A stretch of DNA of 64,000 bases. Origin: Rhizobium sp. ACO-34A (GTDB lineage Bacteria; Pseudomonadota; Alphaproteobacteria; Rhizobiales; Rhizobiaceae). The notes under the pieces are model-generated. The model worked only from the letters and a program-made list of their open reading frames with translations, searched no databases and was not told the origin of the DNA. The position numbers and the translations under genes are program-made. Positions 26,411 through 36,923 of this stretch are shown here, piece after piece; the stretch's first letter is position 1, and each line of letters starts with the position of its first letter. Location of the stretch: NCBI GenBank assembly GCA_002600635.1, contig CP021371.1, positions 2,483,001 through 2,547,000 on the forward strand. Reading direction: 5' to 3'.

Positions 26411-26525
26411 CCCCTCACCCTGACCCTCTCCCCGCAAGCAGGGAGAGGGAACGGCAACGGTGCGGCTCGCCTCTTCTCCCCGCTCGCGGGGAGAAGGTCC
26501 CGGCAGGGGCCGGCAGGGGGATGAG
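26411..26525. repeat. Palindromic repeat, family A, between gcvT and gcvH
   Basis: CCCCTCACCCTGACCCTCTC, a CCCCGCAAGCAGGG stem, CTTCTCCCCGCTCGCGGGG and the closing GGATGAGGGG identify family A. A short internal duplication (GGCAGGGGCCGGCAGGGG) lies near the right end. It occupies most of the gap between gcvT and gcvH within the operon. Confidence 0.86.
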
Positions 26526-26568
26526 GGGCAATCCTGAGAATCGAGATTTCCGAGAGAGGAACGAACAC

Positions 26569-26927
26569 ATGCTGAAATTCACCGCAGAACACGAATGGCT
26601 GAAGATCGAGGGCGATGTGGCAACGGTCGGGATCACCCGCCATGCCGCCGACCAGCTCGGCGACCTCGTCTTCGTCGAGCTCCCCGAAGTCGGCGCTGCC
26701 TTCGACAAGAACGGCGAAGCCGCCACCGTCGAGAGCGTGAAGGCTGCCTCCGAGGTCTATTGTCCGCTTGACGGCGAAATCACAGAAATCAACCAGGCGA
26801 TCGTCGACGACCCGTCGCTTGTCAATTCCGATCCGGAAGGCGCTGCATGGTTCTTCAAGCTGAAGCTTAAGAACACCTCGGATGCCGATGCATTGCTTGA
26901 TGAATCCGCCTACAAAGAGCTGATCGC

Positions 26928-26931
<4 letters not shown>
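26569..26931 (+). CDS. gcvH: Glycine cleavage system H protein
   Basis: GcvH is the lipoyl carrier that shuttles intermediates between P, T and L proteins. From the ATG at 26569 ([16 protein letters not shown]) it has 120 residues, the usual size. The lipoylated lysine is in [11 protein letters not shown], and [12 protein letters not shown] is the usual N-terminal block. CGAGAGAGGAACG supplies a ribosome-binding site. Its stop overlaps the gcvP start in an ATGA arrangement. Confidence 0.96.
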
Positions 26932-29791
<2,860 letters not shown>

Positions 29792-29808
29792 ACGAAAACC
29801 CTCAGGGA

Positions 29809-29830
29809 GGGCGCGGTTCCTGCCGCGCCC
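29809..29830 (+). terminator. Probable terminator of the gcv operon
   Basis: GGGCGCGG and CCGCGCCC form an 8-bp stem with a six-base loop (TTCCTG), 18 bases after the gcvP stop. The T-run is weak (only TTC follows), so termination may be partial. Confidence 0.55.
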
Positions 29831-29844
29831 TTCGCCCCCCGCCC

Positions 29845-29895
29845 GTCATTCCTGTGCTCGTCACAGGAATCCAGCCAGCCCAAGTCCTTGGGCTG
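29845..29895. repeat. REP-like hairpin, framework as in the ends of the GIY-YIG element, plus a second hairpin
   Basis: GTCAT, stem TCCTGTG, loop CTCGT, stem CACAGGA, then ATCC (29845-29872) has the same layout and loop as the ends of the element at 39049-39477, but with another stem sequence. A second palindrome AGCCCAAG-TC-CTTGGGCT lies at about 29878-29895. No gene is associated here. The remaining bases to 30061 show no feature I can name. Confidence 0.75.
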
Positions 29896-30070
29896 AAGGA
29901 ACTCGCAGACCACTGCACGCCGGTCGGGAGATAACGGAGCAAGACCCACACCGTCCCGTTTCGGCACAAACACCTGCGCGCGCCAGCGGATCGCTAACCC
30001 TTCCCCTTGAACTTTTGCTAAACCGCGCCTTGTAGAAACGTTCCATCCGAATCTTCGAGGGATGGACGGC

Positions 30071-30397
30071 ATGGGCATTTCGGCAGTTCTGAACATCGCA
30101 TCGTCAGGCTTGCAGGCGAACACCAGGCGCCTTGCCGCCACTGCCAACAATGTCGCGAACGCCAGCACACCCGGCTACAGCCATCTCGAAACCAGCCTGA
30201 CCAGCCAGCCCTATGGCGGCGTATCGGCAAGCGTATCCCCCTCGAAAAGCGCCATCTTCGACGACACTTCCAATGTCGACCTCGGCTCCGAACTCATCGA
30301 CATGAAGACCGCCGAAATCGGCTACAAGGCCAACGCCGCCGTCTTCGAGACCGGCGCCGACCTCTGGGATGTGCTGATGAGCATCAAGAAGGATTGA
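30071..30397 (+). CDS. Short orphan flagellar basal-body rod-like protein
   Basis: The protein has 108 residues from the ATG at 30071 (MGISAVLNIASSGLQANTRR); an ATG at 30062 adds three. The N-terminus matches the rod-protein signature (ASSGLQAN ... LAATANNVANASTPGYS). The C-terminus has the matching terminal helix (LIDMKTAEIGYKANAAVFETGADLWDVL). These are the two ends of FlgC/FlgB-type proteins with almost no middle domain. No flagellar genes are nearby. It may be a variant rod subunit or a relic; the sequence itself is intact. Confidence 0.8.
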   Translation: MGISAVLNIASSGLQANTRRLAATANNVANASTPGYSHLETSLTSQPYGGVSASVSPSKSAIFDDTSNVDLGSELIDMKTAEIGYKANAAVFETGADLWDVLMSIKKD

Positions 30398-30497
30398 GCT
30401 TCGCGTCCGTACGTTACTGACGGATGCAGGGACAGCGTCATGCCGGCATACATGCGACTGTTCGGACTATATGACGAAAGGTTGCTGGCTGGGTTCA

Positions 30498-30745
30498 CCC
30501 CCCTCTGCCTTGCCAGGCATCTCCCCCTCAAGGGGGGAGATCGGCTCGCGGCTGGCCTTTCTGCGCTCATCGACTGCTGTTCTTGTGGATTCTCACATCA
30601 CGGATTTCAGCGCTCACGATGCAACGCTGTGGCTGCCCCATCTGATCTCCCCCCTTGAGGGGGGTGAGGAGCGGTCGACGAAGTCGAGCAATCGATCCTG
30701 TGAATCGATTGCAGCGACGAACGCCGGCAGGACAGAGGGGGTGCC
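30498..30745. repeat. Palindromic repeat, family B, long variant
   Basis: CCCCCCTCTGCCTTGCCAGG with CTCCCCCTCAAGGGGGGAG on the left and CTCCCCCCTTGAGGGGGGTG on the right identify family B. Like the copy at 4026-4277 it carries the extra module, here TCGAC-GAA-GTCGA (30675-30687) and CAATCGAT/AATCGATTG (30689-30711). It fills the gap between the rod-like gene and prmB, where no gene is seen. Confidence 0.86.
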
Positions 30746-30796
30746 CCGGAACACCATCGCATCGGATAAGGTCAACCTGAAAACTCGCGGCCCGCC

Positions 30797-31726
30797 TTAC
30801 ACCAGCCCCTCGACACCCAGCGCTTCCGCCGTGATCCAGAACACGGCATCCTGCGATTCCGCCGTTTCCAGCCAGACGAATTCCAGATGCGGGAATTCCT
30901 CCTCGAGGATTTCGCGGCCCGAGCCGATCTCGCAGATCATGCCGCCGCCCGGATTGAGGTAATCCGCAGCCTCCTCGAGAATTTTCCTGACGAGATCGAG
31001 GCCGTCCTCGCCGCCATCATGGGCCATCGCCGGTTCGGCCCGGAACTCCGCAGGATAGCCGTCCATCGCAGCATGGTCCACATACGGCGGATTGGTGATG
31101 ATGAGGTCGTACCTGCGTCCCGCAAGCGGCGCGAACAGGTCGCCTTCGAACAGGCTCACCTGATCCTCGACCTCATGTTCCCTCAGATTAAGCTTGGCGA
31201 CTTCCAGCGCATCGGCCGAAAGATCGACCGCATCGACCGCCGCGTTCGGCAGGAACTTGGCGGCGAGGACCGCAAGGCAACCGGAACCGGTGCAGATGTC
31301 GACGGCGCTCTCGACCGCCATCGGATCCGGCAGGAAGGACGAGCCCTGCGGATTGAGATATTCGGCAAACAGGATTTCCCCGATATGCGAGCGCGGCACG
31401 ATCACCCGTTCGTCCACATGGAATCGCACGCCCTGGATATAGGACCGGCCCGTGAGATAGGCCGAAGGCTTGCGGGTCGTCACGCGCGCATCGATCCGGT
31501 CGGCCAGCAGCCTGCGTTCGGAAGGCAGCAACCGCGCATTGAGGAACGGATCGAGCGCATCGATCGGCAGATCGAGTGAATCCAGCAGCAGGAAGGCCGC
31601 ATCGTCGCTCGCAGTCGTCGTTCCGTGACCGTAGCTGAGATCCGCCGCATTGAAGCGGGAGATCGCATAGCGCCAGTAATCGCGCAGCGTTACGAGTTCA
31701 CCGGTAATATCGTCCTGGTTCGCCAT
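30797..31726 (-). CDS. prmB: Ribosomal protein uL3 N5-glutamine methyltransferase PrmB
   Basis: The protein has 309 residues from the ATG at 31726 (MANQDDITGELVTLRDY). The N-terminal helical domain contains the PrmB-type YGHGTTTASDDAAFLLL. The Rossmann methyltransferase has VDICTGSGCLAVLAAKF and the catalytic NPPY motif (LIITNPPYVDH). PrmB methylates a glutamine of ribosomal protein L3. PrmC shares the fold, but the longer N-terminal part and the YGHGT motif favour PrmB. Confidence 0.9.
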   Translation of the reverse strand: MANQDDITGELVTLRDYWRYAISRFNAADLSYGHGTTTASDDAAFLLLDSLDLPIDALDPFLNARLLPSERRLLADRIDARVTTRKPSAYLTGRSYIQGVRFHVDERVIVPRSHIGEILFAEYLNPQGSSFLPDPMAVESAVDICTGSGCLAVLAAKFLPNAAVDAVDLSADALEVAKLNLREHEVEDQVSLFEGDLFAPLAGRRYDLIITNPPYVDHAAMDGYPAEFRAEPAMAHDGGEDGLDLVRKILEEAADYLNPGGGMICEIGSGREILEEEFPHLEFVWLETAESQDAVFWITAEALGVEGLV

Positions 31727-31799
31727 TCTCTTCACTCCAAACTTGCGCCATCTCGCTTATTGCCGGTTGCTGAACGGCAGGCATGGTCTTATTGCAGAC

Positions 31800-31910
31800 G
31801 CTCTACAGCAATTCCAGCAAAAGTGCGAAGTGGTTCTGCGTACGGAATTACGCCAAAACAAAGAGATAGAGCATTGAAGGCGATTCCGTTTTCGCCGGAA
31901 ATATTCCGGC
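31800..31910. repeat. Diverged member of the third interspersed repeat family
   Basis: The element contains CTCTACAGCAATTCCAGC, AAAACAAAGAGATAGAGCAT and CGATTCCGTTTTCGCCGGAA. The layout and spacing match the repeat at 21642-21748, though the outer inverted ends are eroded. It lies between prmB and the divergent pseudouridine synthase gene. Confidence 0.65.
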
Positions 31911-32018
31911 AATTCCGAACGCAGGATCGCTGCGTGCTGTCGCCGGACATGCTCTGCAATGACAAGGGCCGGCGGGTCGACAGATCCTGTCATGGGAACG
32001 CATGATGTCAGGGAATAC

Positions 32019-32834
32019 ATGATGCCACGGGAACGCAAAGATATCCGCAAACAGCCGAAACCCGCACCTGCCCGCAAGCCGGAAGCGCCTCAGGGCGGAA
32101 AGCGCGCTACCATTGCCCGGGCGCTCTCGAAACTGGGCTATTGCTCCCGCACCCAGGCCGAGGAACTGGTGACCGCGGGGCGCGTGTCGCTGGCTGGCCG
32201 CATCGTCAGGGACCTGCAGACCTGGGTGGATCTGTCAGACGCGGCGATCGCCGTGGATGGCAAGCCGGTTACAGCGGAAAAGCGCGTCTACCTGATGCTG
32301 AACAAGCCGCGCGGCCTCGTCACCACACGTCACGACCCGCAGGGACGCCCGACAGTCTTCGATTGCCTGGAAGACCTCGACCATACCCACCTCTCCCCCG
32401 TCGGCCGCCTCGACAAGGCCAGCGAAGGCCTGCTGCTCTTCACCAACGACACGGAATTCGCCCAAAGCCTGCTCGATCCCGAGACCCATGTGGCGAAGAC
32501 CTACCACGTCCAGATCGACCGCATCGCCACCGACGAGATGCTTCAAGCCCTGACGTCCGGCATCCGCCATGACGGCGAGCTTCTCCACGCCGAAAGTGTC
32601 ACGAAACTGCGCGAAGGCGACCGGAATTCATGGCTGGAAATCGTTCTCGACGAAGGCCGCAACCGCCAGATCCGCCGCATGCTCGAAGCTCTCGACATCG
32701 CCACCCTCCGCCTCCTGCGCGTCTCGATCGGCAACCTCCCCCTCGGCGACCTCGAAAAAGGCGCCGTACGCGCGCTGACGGACAAGGAAGTCGAGGACTT
32801 GCGAAGCCTTGTTGCGGCCAAGGCGGCGCAGTAG
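32019..32834 (+). CDS. RsuA/RluB/RluE-family pseudouridine synthase
   Basis: The protein has 271 residues from the ATG at 32019; the next codon is also ATG. A basic N-terminus (PRERKDIRKQPKPAPARKPE) precedes an S4 domain (TIARALSKLGYCSRTQAEEL). The catalytic domain has LMLNKPRGLVTT, SPVGRLDKASEGLLLFTND with the catalytic aspartate, and EGRNRQIRRML. Members modify one uridine in 16S or 23S rRNA; which one cannot be told here. The open frame extends upstream to 31959, but that part looks non-coding. Confidence 0.9.
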   Translation: MMPRERKDIRKQPKPAPARKPEAPQGGKRATIARALSKLGYCSRTQAEELVTAGRVSLAGRIVRDLQTWVDLSDAAIAVDGKPVTAEKRVYLMLNKPRGLVTTRHDPQGRPTVFDCLEDLDHTHLSPVGRLDKASEGLLLFTNDTEFAQSLLDPETHVAKTYHVQIDRIATDEMLQALTSGIRHDGELLHAESVTKLREGDRNSWLEIVLDEGRNRQIRRMLEALDIATLRLLRVSIGNLPLGDLEKGAVRALTDKEVEDLRSLVAAKAAQ

Positions 32835-32876
32835 GAGCTTTATCTTCTACTTCAATTCAATGCATCACCGCGAACG

Positions 32877-32987
32877 CCCCTCACCCTGACCCTCTCCCCG
32901 CAAGCAAGGAGAGGGAATGCTGACGTCGCGCCCAACGCCCCTTCTCCCCGCTTGCGGGGAGAAGGTCCCGGCAGGGGGATGAGGGGC
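32877..32987. repeat. Palindromic repeat, family A, after the pseudouridine synthase gene
   Basis: CCCCTCACCCTGACCCTCTC, CCCCGCAAGCAAGGAGAGGG, CCCTTCTCCCCGCTTGCGGGG and GGGGGATGAGGGGC give the full family A framework. Confidence 0.87.
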
Positions 32988-33565
32988 AGCTTCAGCCTTT
33001 GCCCGCCGGAGCAGATGCCCTGCCCCCTTCCCCGTTTTCCCACCAAATCCCCGCACGGCCTGCCCGGGCCTACAATCCATCCGTCCCGTCGCGGTTACAC
33101 CGGCTTGCGTTGCCGGCGAGGCGGGGCCGGTGACCCGGTGGCCTGTTCGAAACGCGGAACATGCCCCGGGGGCTGGATGAGAATGGTCTCCCTCTCGCCT
33201 GAAACAGGGCGGGGCGTGCCTGCAGGGCACACATGATTGGACCGGCGACTGGCCGCATACATGGCCTTTCGTGGCGCCACGAACGAGAATGTTCGCGAGC
33301 GCAACCCTGGGAAAGGTGCCGTCATCCGCGCAGAGGGACCGAGTTCGTCCGGAAAAACACACCGAACGGGGCGCCGGAAGGTGTCATATACTTTTACTTT
33401 ACGAGGCAGCTTCCAGCGCCCCGTCCGCACCCCTGGCCGAAAGGCCGAGTGGTAATCGAAGGAAGGCCCGAACCGGAAGGAGAAATCCCGACCGGGCGTC
33501 ACCCATGCTCTTTGACAACCAGGAACCGATGCGCCCCATCGCGAAAAGCGCCGCAGTCAACAGCC
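32988..33565. other. Unassigned convergent intergenic region with strong hairpins
   Basis: The flanking genes both point into this stretch of about 580 bases. No open frame has credible codon usage or a known domain. A long imperfect hairpin lies at 33134-33169 (CCCGG-T-GGC-C-TGTTC, eight-base loop, GAACA-T-GCC-CCGGG). Smaller ones are CCGGC/GCCGG near 33103 and GTGCC-TGCAG-GGCAC near 33220. A small RNA gene is possible; it does not match the tmRNA, RNase P or SRP RNA motifs I know. Confidence 0.4.
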
Positions 33566-34195
33566 TCAGGCCACCAGTACCGCCTTGGCGCCCATGCCCA
33601 GGGCGAGAGCGCCGAAGACCAGCAACACGACGCCGGAAGCGCGGGCGACCCAGTGGGAGAAGCTTTCCGGCAGGCGGTGGTGGAGCAGCGAAACCGTTCC
33701 GCACAGGAAGCACCACCAGAGCAGCGAGCCGATAAAGACGCCGGCGACGACGAAGGTGGCGCTGGAGCCATCCACGGCACCTGCAATCCCAAGACCGGCA
33801 AGGATCGCGGCAAAGGACAGGATGGTCGCAGGGTTTGCCATGGTCAGCAGGAAGGTAGCAACCGTGGTCGAGAACAGGTCGCGCGCGCCGATGCTCGCAG
33901 CCGCAGCGGCCGGGCGAGGCTGGAAGCTCTTCACCCCGAGCCACAGCATGAAAGCGCCGCCGAAGAGCTGCAGGGGCACGGTGATTGCATCGAAAAACAT
34001 CGTGAAGGCGGCAAAGCCGGCCGCCGCCATCAGCGCAAAGGTGCAATCCGCGAGCGCCGTGCCGAGGCCGCCGGCGATCCCCGCCCAGAACCCGCGCTCC
34101 AGCGTCCGCGAAATGCACAGCGTACCGATCGGACCGAGCGGAGCGGCAATAGCGAGACCGAGCAGGATGCCCTTGCCGAACAGGAAAAGGCTCAT
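33566..34195 (-). CDS. LysE-family amino acid exporter
   Basis: This membrane protein has 209 residues from the ATG at 34195 (MSLFLFGKGILLGLA). The N-terminal LAIAAPLGPIGTLCISRTL is the LysE/RhtB signature, and the TMANPATILSFAAI segment is typical of the second part. About six helices. It exports an amino acid or derivative. The gene follows an Lrp-type regulator by one base, so the pair is probably one unit in which the regulator senses the exported compound. Confidence 0.9.
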   Translation of the reverse strand: MSLFLFGKGILLGLAIAAPLGPIGTLCISRTLERGFWAGIAGGLGTALADCTFALMAAAGFAAFTMFFDAITVPLQLFGGAFMLWLGVKSFQPRPAAAAASIGARDLFSTTVATFLLTMANPATILSFAAILAGLGIAGAVDGSSATFVVAGVFIGSLLWWCFLCGTVSLLHHRLPESFSHWVARASGVVLLVFGALALGMGAKAVLVA

Positions 34196-34196
34196 G

Positions 34197-34655
34197 TCAG
34201 TTCTCCGCGGAAGTAAAGGCGCGTTCGGTGGGTGTGGAAAGCGCAATCATGGTCTGGCTGCGGGCAAGGAAGCGCCGCGACTTGAGTTCGGAGAGAAAGG
34301 TCTCGACACCCGCGAGATCCCGCACCCGGATCTTGACGAGATAAGACCACTCCCCGGTGACATGGTGACATTCCGCAACCGCGGGATGGCCATCCGCAAA
34401 GGCCTTGAAGGCCTCCTCCCCGGTCTCGTAATCGAGCGCCACCAGCAGGAAGGCGGTGACGGAAAGCCCGAGTGCTGCCGGATCGGCATCGACGGTGAAG
34501 CGCTTGATCGCGCCTTCAGCCACAAGCCGGCGCATGCGGTCATTGACAGCCGAAGGCGACAACCCCACCCGCTCGCCGATATCGGCAAGCGAACGACGGG
34601 CGTCCTCGGCAAGTAATCCGGTGATTTTGCGGTCTGTCGTATCCATAACCGTCAC
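34197..34655 (-). CDS. Lrp/AsnC-family transcriptional regulator
   Basis: The protein has 152 residues. Residues about 5-60 form a winged helix-turn-helix (DRKITGLLAEDARRSLADIG, VGLSPSAVNDRMRRL). Residues about 70-140 form the RAM ligand-binding domain (VTAFLLVALDYETGEEAF, VTGEWSYLVKIRVRDLAGVE). The start is at 34655. It is immediately upstream of the LysE exporter and most likely controls it, and perhaps itself, in response to an amino acid. Confidence 0.92.
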   Translation of the reverse strand: MTVMDTTDRKITGLLAEDARRSLADIGERVGLSPSAVNDRMRRLVAEGAIKRFTVDADPAALGLSVTAFLLVALDYETGEEAFKAFADGHPAVAECHHVTGEWSYLVKIRVRDLAGVETFLSELKSRRFLARSQTMIALSTPTERAFTSAEN

Positions 34656-34751
34656 ATATGCGGACCATTGGCCAAAATCAACATATTTTACGATAAGTCC
34701 GTACTAATTCCGAAAATACGACGGAAACTCTCATGGTTTTCCGCAAAACAT

Positions 34752-34776
34752 AAGGTCCGGCTATTGACCGGACCTT
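34752..34776. terminator. Intrinsic terminator downstream of sufA
   Basis: AAGGTCCGG and CCGGACCTT pair perfectly around a 7-base loop, with TTATGTTTTG following on the minus strand. It lies about 30 bases after the sufA stop and ends the suf operon. Confidence 0.8.
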
Positions 34777-34807
34777 TCATCGTGGAAATCGATATGTCGG
34801 ACGACCG

Positions 34808-35197
34808 TCAGCCAGCCGGAACGGCGGCCTTCTGACGAGCCAGTTCCGCGAGGTCGGCGGCCTTGAGCTCCACCGATTCGCCGCAGCCACAGGCCGAGGT
34901 CTGGTTGGGATTGTGGAAGGTGAAGCCCGAGCGCATCTTGGTCGTCTCGAAATCCATCTGCGTGCCGAGCAGGTAGAGCACGGCCGCGGGATCGATCCAG
35001 ACGCTTGCGCCGTCACGGCTGATCAGGTCGTCCTTCGGGTTGGGCTCGGTAACGAGGTCGATTGTGTATTCCATCCCCGCACAGCCGCCCTTCTTGATAC
35101 CGACGCGGATGCCGCGCGCATCGGGACCGGAATTTTCGACGATGCCCCGGACGCGTGCCGCAGCAGCATCCGTCATGCTCATGACTTGAAAGCCCAT
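34808..35197 (-). CDS. sufA: A-type Fe-S carrier protein SufA
   Basis: This 129-residue protein has the three A-type carrier cysteines, one in KKGGCAGMEY and two in SACGCGES near the C-terminus, which hold a [2Fe-2S] or [4Fe-4S] cluster for transfer to target proteins. It is the last gene of the suf operon, 70 bases after sufT, and a terminator follows it. ErpA/IscA-type function cannot be separated by sequence, but the operon supports SufA. Confidence 0.92.
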   Translation of the reverse strand: MGFQVMSMTDAAAARVRGIVENSGPDARGIRVGIKKGGCAGMEYTIDLVTEPNPKDDLISRDGASVWIDPAAVLYLLGTQMDFETTKMRSGFTFHNPNQTSACGCGESVELKAADLAELARQKAAVPAG

Positions 35198-35267
35198 GCT
35201 GTTCTCCTGTCGCGACCGGGTTCAAGGTCCGGTGCTTCGGTGAATGTAGTTGCCGTCTTGACGGCGA

Positions 35268-35648
35268 TCAATACCAGCCGACGGCAACCTGCGCTTCTTC
35301 CGACATGCGGTCGGGCGTCCACGGCGGATCGAAGGTCATTTCGACCTCGACGCCCGAAACGCCTTCGACAGCGCTGACGGCATTCTGCACCCAGCCCGGC
35401 ATCTCGCCAGCCACCGGGCAGCCCGGCGCAGTCAACGTCATGACGATCTTGACCACCCGGTCGTCATCGATGTCGATCTTGTAGACCAACCCGAGTTCGA
35501 AGATGTCGGCCGGGATTTCCGGATCGTAGACGGTCTTCAGGGCCGAGACGATATCGTCGGAGAGCCGCGCCAGTTCGTCCGCCGGAATGCTCGACTGGAC
35601 GATGCCTTCGCGGACATCCGGCTTCTGTTCGGTTTCGTTCACGCTCAT
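35268..35648 (-). CDS. sufT: SUF system Fe-S assembly protein SufT/SufX (DUF59, MIP18 family)
   Basis: This 126-residue protein has the DUF59 core IVSALKTVYDPEIPADIFELG and the conserved cysteine loop TLTAPGCPVAGEMPGW, followed by FDPPWTPDRMSEEA. Members help mature Fe-S proteins; the cysteine is thought to be functional. It lies between sufS and sufA, the position of sufX in the Agrobacterium suf operon. Confidence 0.9.
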   Translation of the reverse strand: MSVNETEQKPDVREGIVQSSIPADELARLSDDIVSALKTVYDPEIPADIFELGLVYKIDIDDDRVVKIVMTLTAPGCPVAGEMPGWVQNAVSAVEGVSGVEVEMTFDPPWTPDRMSEEAQVAVGWY

Positions 35649-35678
35649 GATCTCATCCTTACGCGAAGAAGGTCGGGC

Positions 35679-36923
35679 TTACGCGAAAAAAGTTCGCGCG
35701 TAGTCCAGCGCATCGGCCAGCGCGTCGACTTCTTCACGGGTGTTATATAGGGCAAAAGAAGCCCGGCAAGTGGATGTCACGCCGAAACGTGCCAGAAGCG
35801 GCTGGGCGCAATGGGTTCCGGCCCGCACAGCCACACCGCGCCGGTCGATCAGCATCGACACGTCATGGGCATGGATGCCGGCAAGCTCGAAGGAGAAGAT
35901 CGAGCCCTTGCCGGGCGCATTGCCGATGATCCGGAGCGAATTGATCGCCGAAAGGCGTTCATGCGCATAGGCGCGCAGGCTCTCCTCATGGGCGGCGATC
36001 GCCTCGCGGCCGAGGCTTTCCATGTAGTCGAGCGCATAGCCGAGCCCGATCGCCTGGACGATCGGCGGCGTGCCGGCCTCGAAACGGTGCGGCGGATCGT
36101 TGTAGGTCACGACGTCCTGCGTCACCTCGACGATCATCTCGCCGCCACCCATGAAGGGCCGCATTTCCTTCAGCCGCTCCATCTTGCCATAGAGCACACC
36201 GATGCCGGAGGGACCGTAGAGCTTGTGGCCGGTCACGGCATACCAGTCGCAGTCGATGTCCTGCACGTCGACCGGCATGTGCACGGCGCCCTGGCTGCCA
36301 TCGACCAGCACCGGAATGCCGCGCGCATGGGCGATCCGGCAGACTTCCTTCACCGGAACCACCGTGCCGAGCGCATTCGACATATGGGTGATCGCAACGA
36401 GCTTGGTACGCTCGGTCAGGCACTTCTCGAAGGCTTCGAGATTGAAGGAACCGTCGTCATGGATCGGCGCCCAGACCAGCTTTGCGCCCTGACGCTCGCG
36501 GATGAAATGCCACGGCACGATGTTGGAGTGATGCTCCATGATCGAGAGAACGATCTCGTCGCCCTCGCCGATATGGTTCATGCCCCAGCCATAGGCGACC
36601 GTATTGATCGCTTCGGTCGAAGACTTGGTGAAGACCAGTTCGTCCACCGATCCGGCATTGAGGAAGCGCCGCACCTTTTCGCGCGCCGCTTCATAGGCAT
36701 CCGTCGCCGCATTGGAAAGGAAATGCAGGCCGCGATGCACATTGGCGTATTCGTGGGAATAGGCATGTGCCACCGCGTCGATCACCAGCTTCGGCTTCTG
36801 TGCCGAAGCGGCATTGTCGAGATAGACCAGAGGCTTGCCGTAAACCTCGCGGGAGAGGATCGGAAAATCCTCCCTCACCTTCTGGACGTCGTAGCCGGGC
36901 CTGGCGGAGGAAAGATCAGCCAT
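35679..36923 (-). CDS. sufS: Cysteine desulfurase SufS
   Basis: The protein has 414 residues, a group II cysteine desulfurase that supplies sulfur to SufBCD. It shows KPLVYLDNAASAQKP at the N-terminus, the PLP lysine in VTGHKLYGPSGIG, and the active-site cysteine in VRAGTHCAQPLL. Its start overlaps the sufD stop by 8 bases. No SufE gene is visible in the operon, so the sulfur acceptor must be encoded elsewhere or replaced. Confidence 0.95.
   Translation of the reverse strand: MADLSSARPGYDVQKVREDFPILSREVYGKPLVYLDNAASAQKPKLVIDAVAHAYSHEYANVHRGLHFLSNAATDAYEAAREKVRRFLNAGSVDELVFTKSSTEAINTVAYGWGMNHIGEGDEIVLSIMEHHSNIVPWHFIRERQGAKLVWAPIHDDGSFNLEAFEKCLTERTKLVAITHMSNALGTVVPVKEVCRIAHARGIPVLVDGSQGAVHMPVDVQDIDCDWYAVTGHKLYGPSGIGVLYGKMERLKEMRPFMGGGEMIVEVTQDVVTYNDPPHRFEAGTPPIVQAIGLGYALDYMESLGREAIAAHEESLRAYAHERLSAINSLRIIGNAPGKGSIFSFELAGIHAHDVSMLIDRRGVAVRAGTHCAQPLLARFGVTSTCRASFALYNTREEVDALADALDYARTFFA

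Noticed and set aside
33081..33240. SRP RNA or tmRNA in the gap after the pseudouridine synthase gene
   Set aside because: The conserved GGAAGCAGCC-like SRP tetraloop region and a tRNA-like acceptor end are not found.
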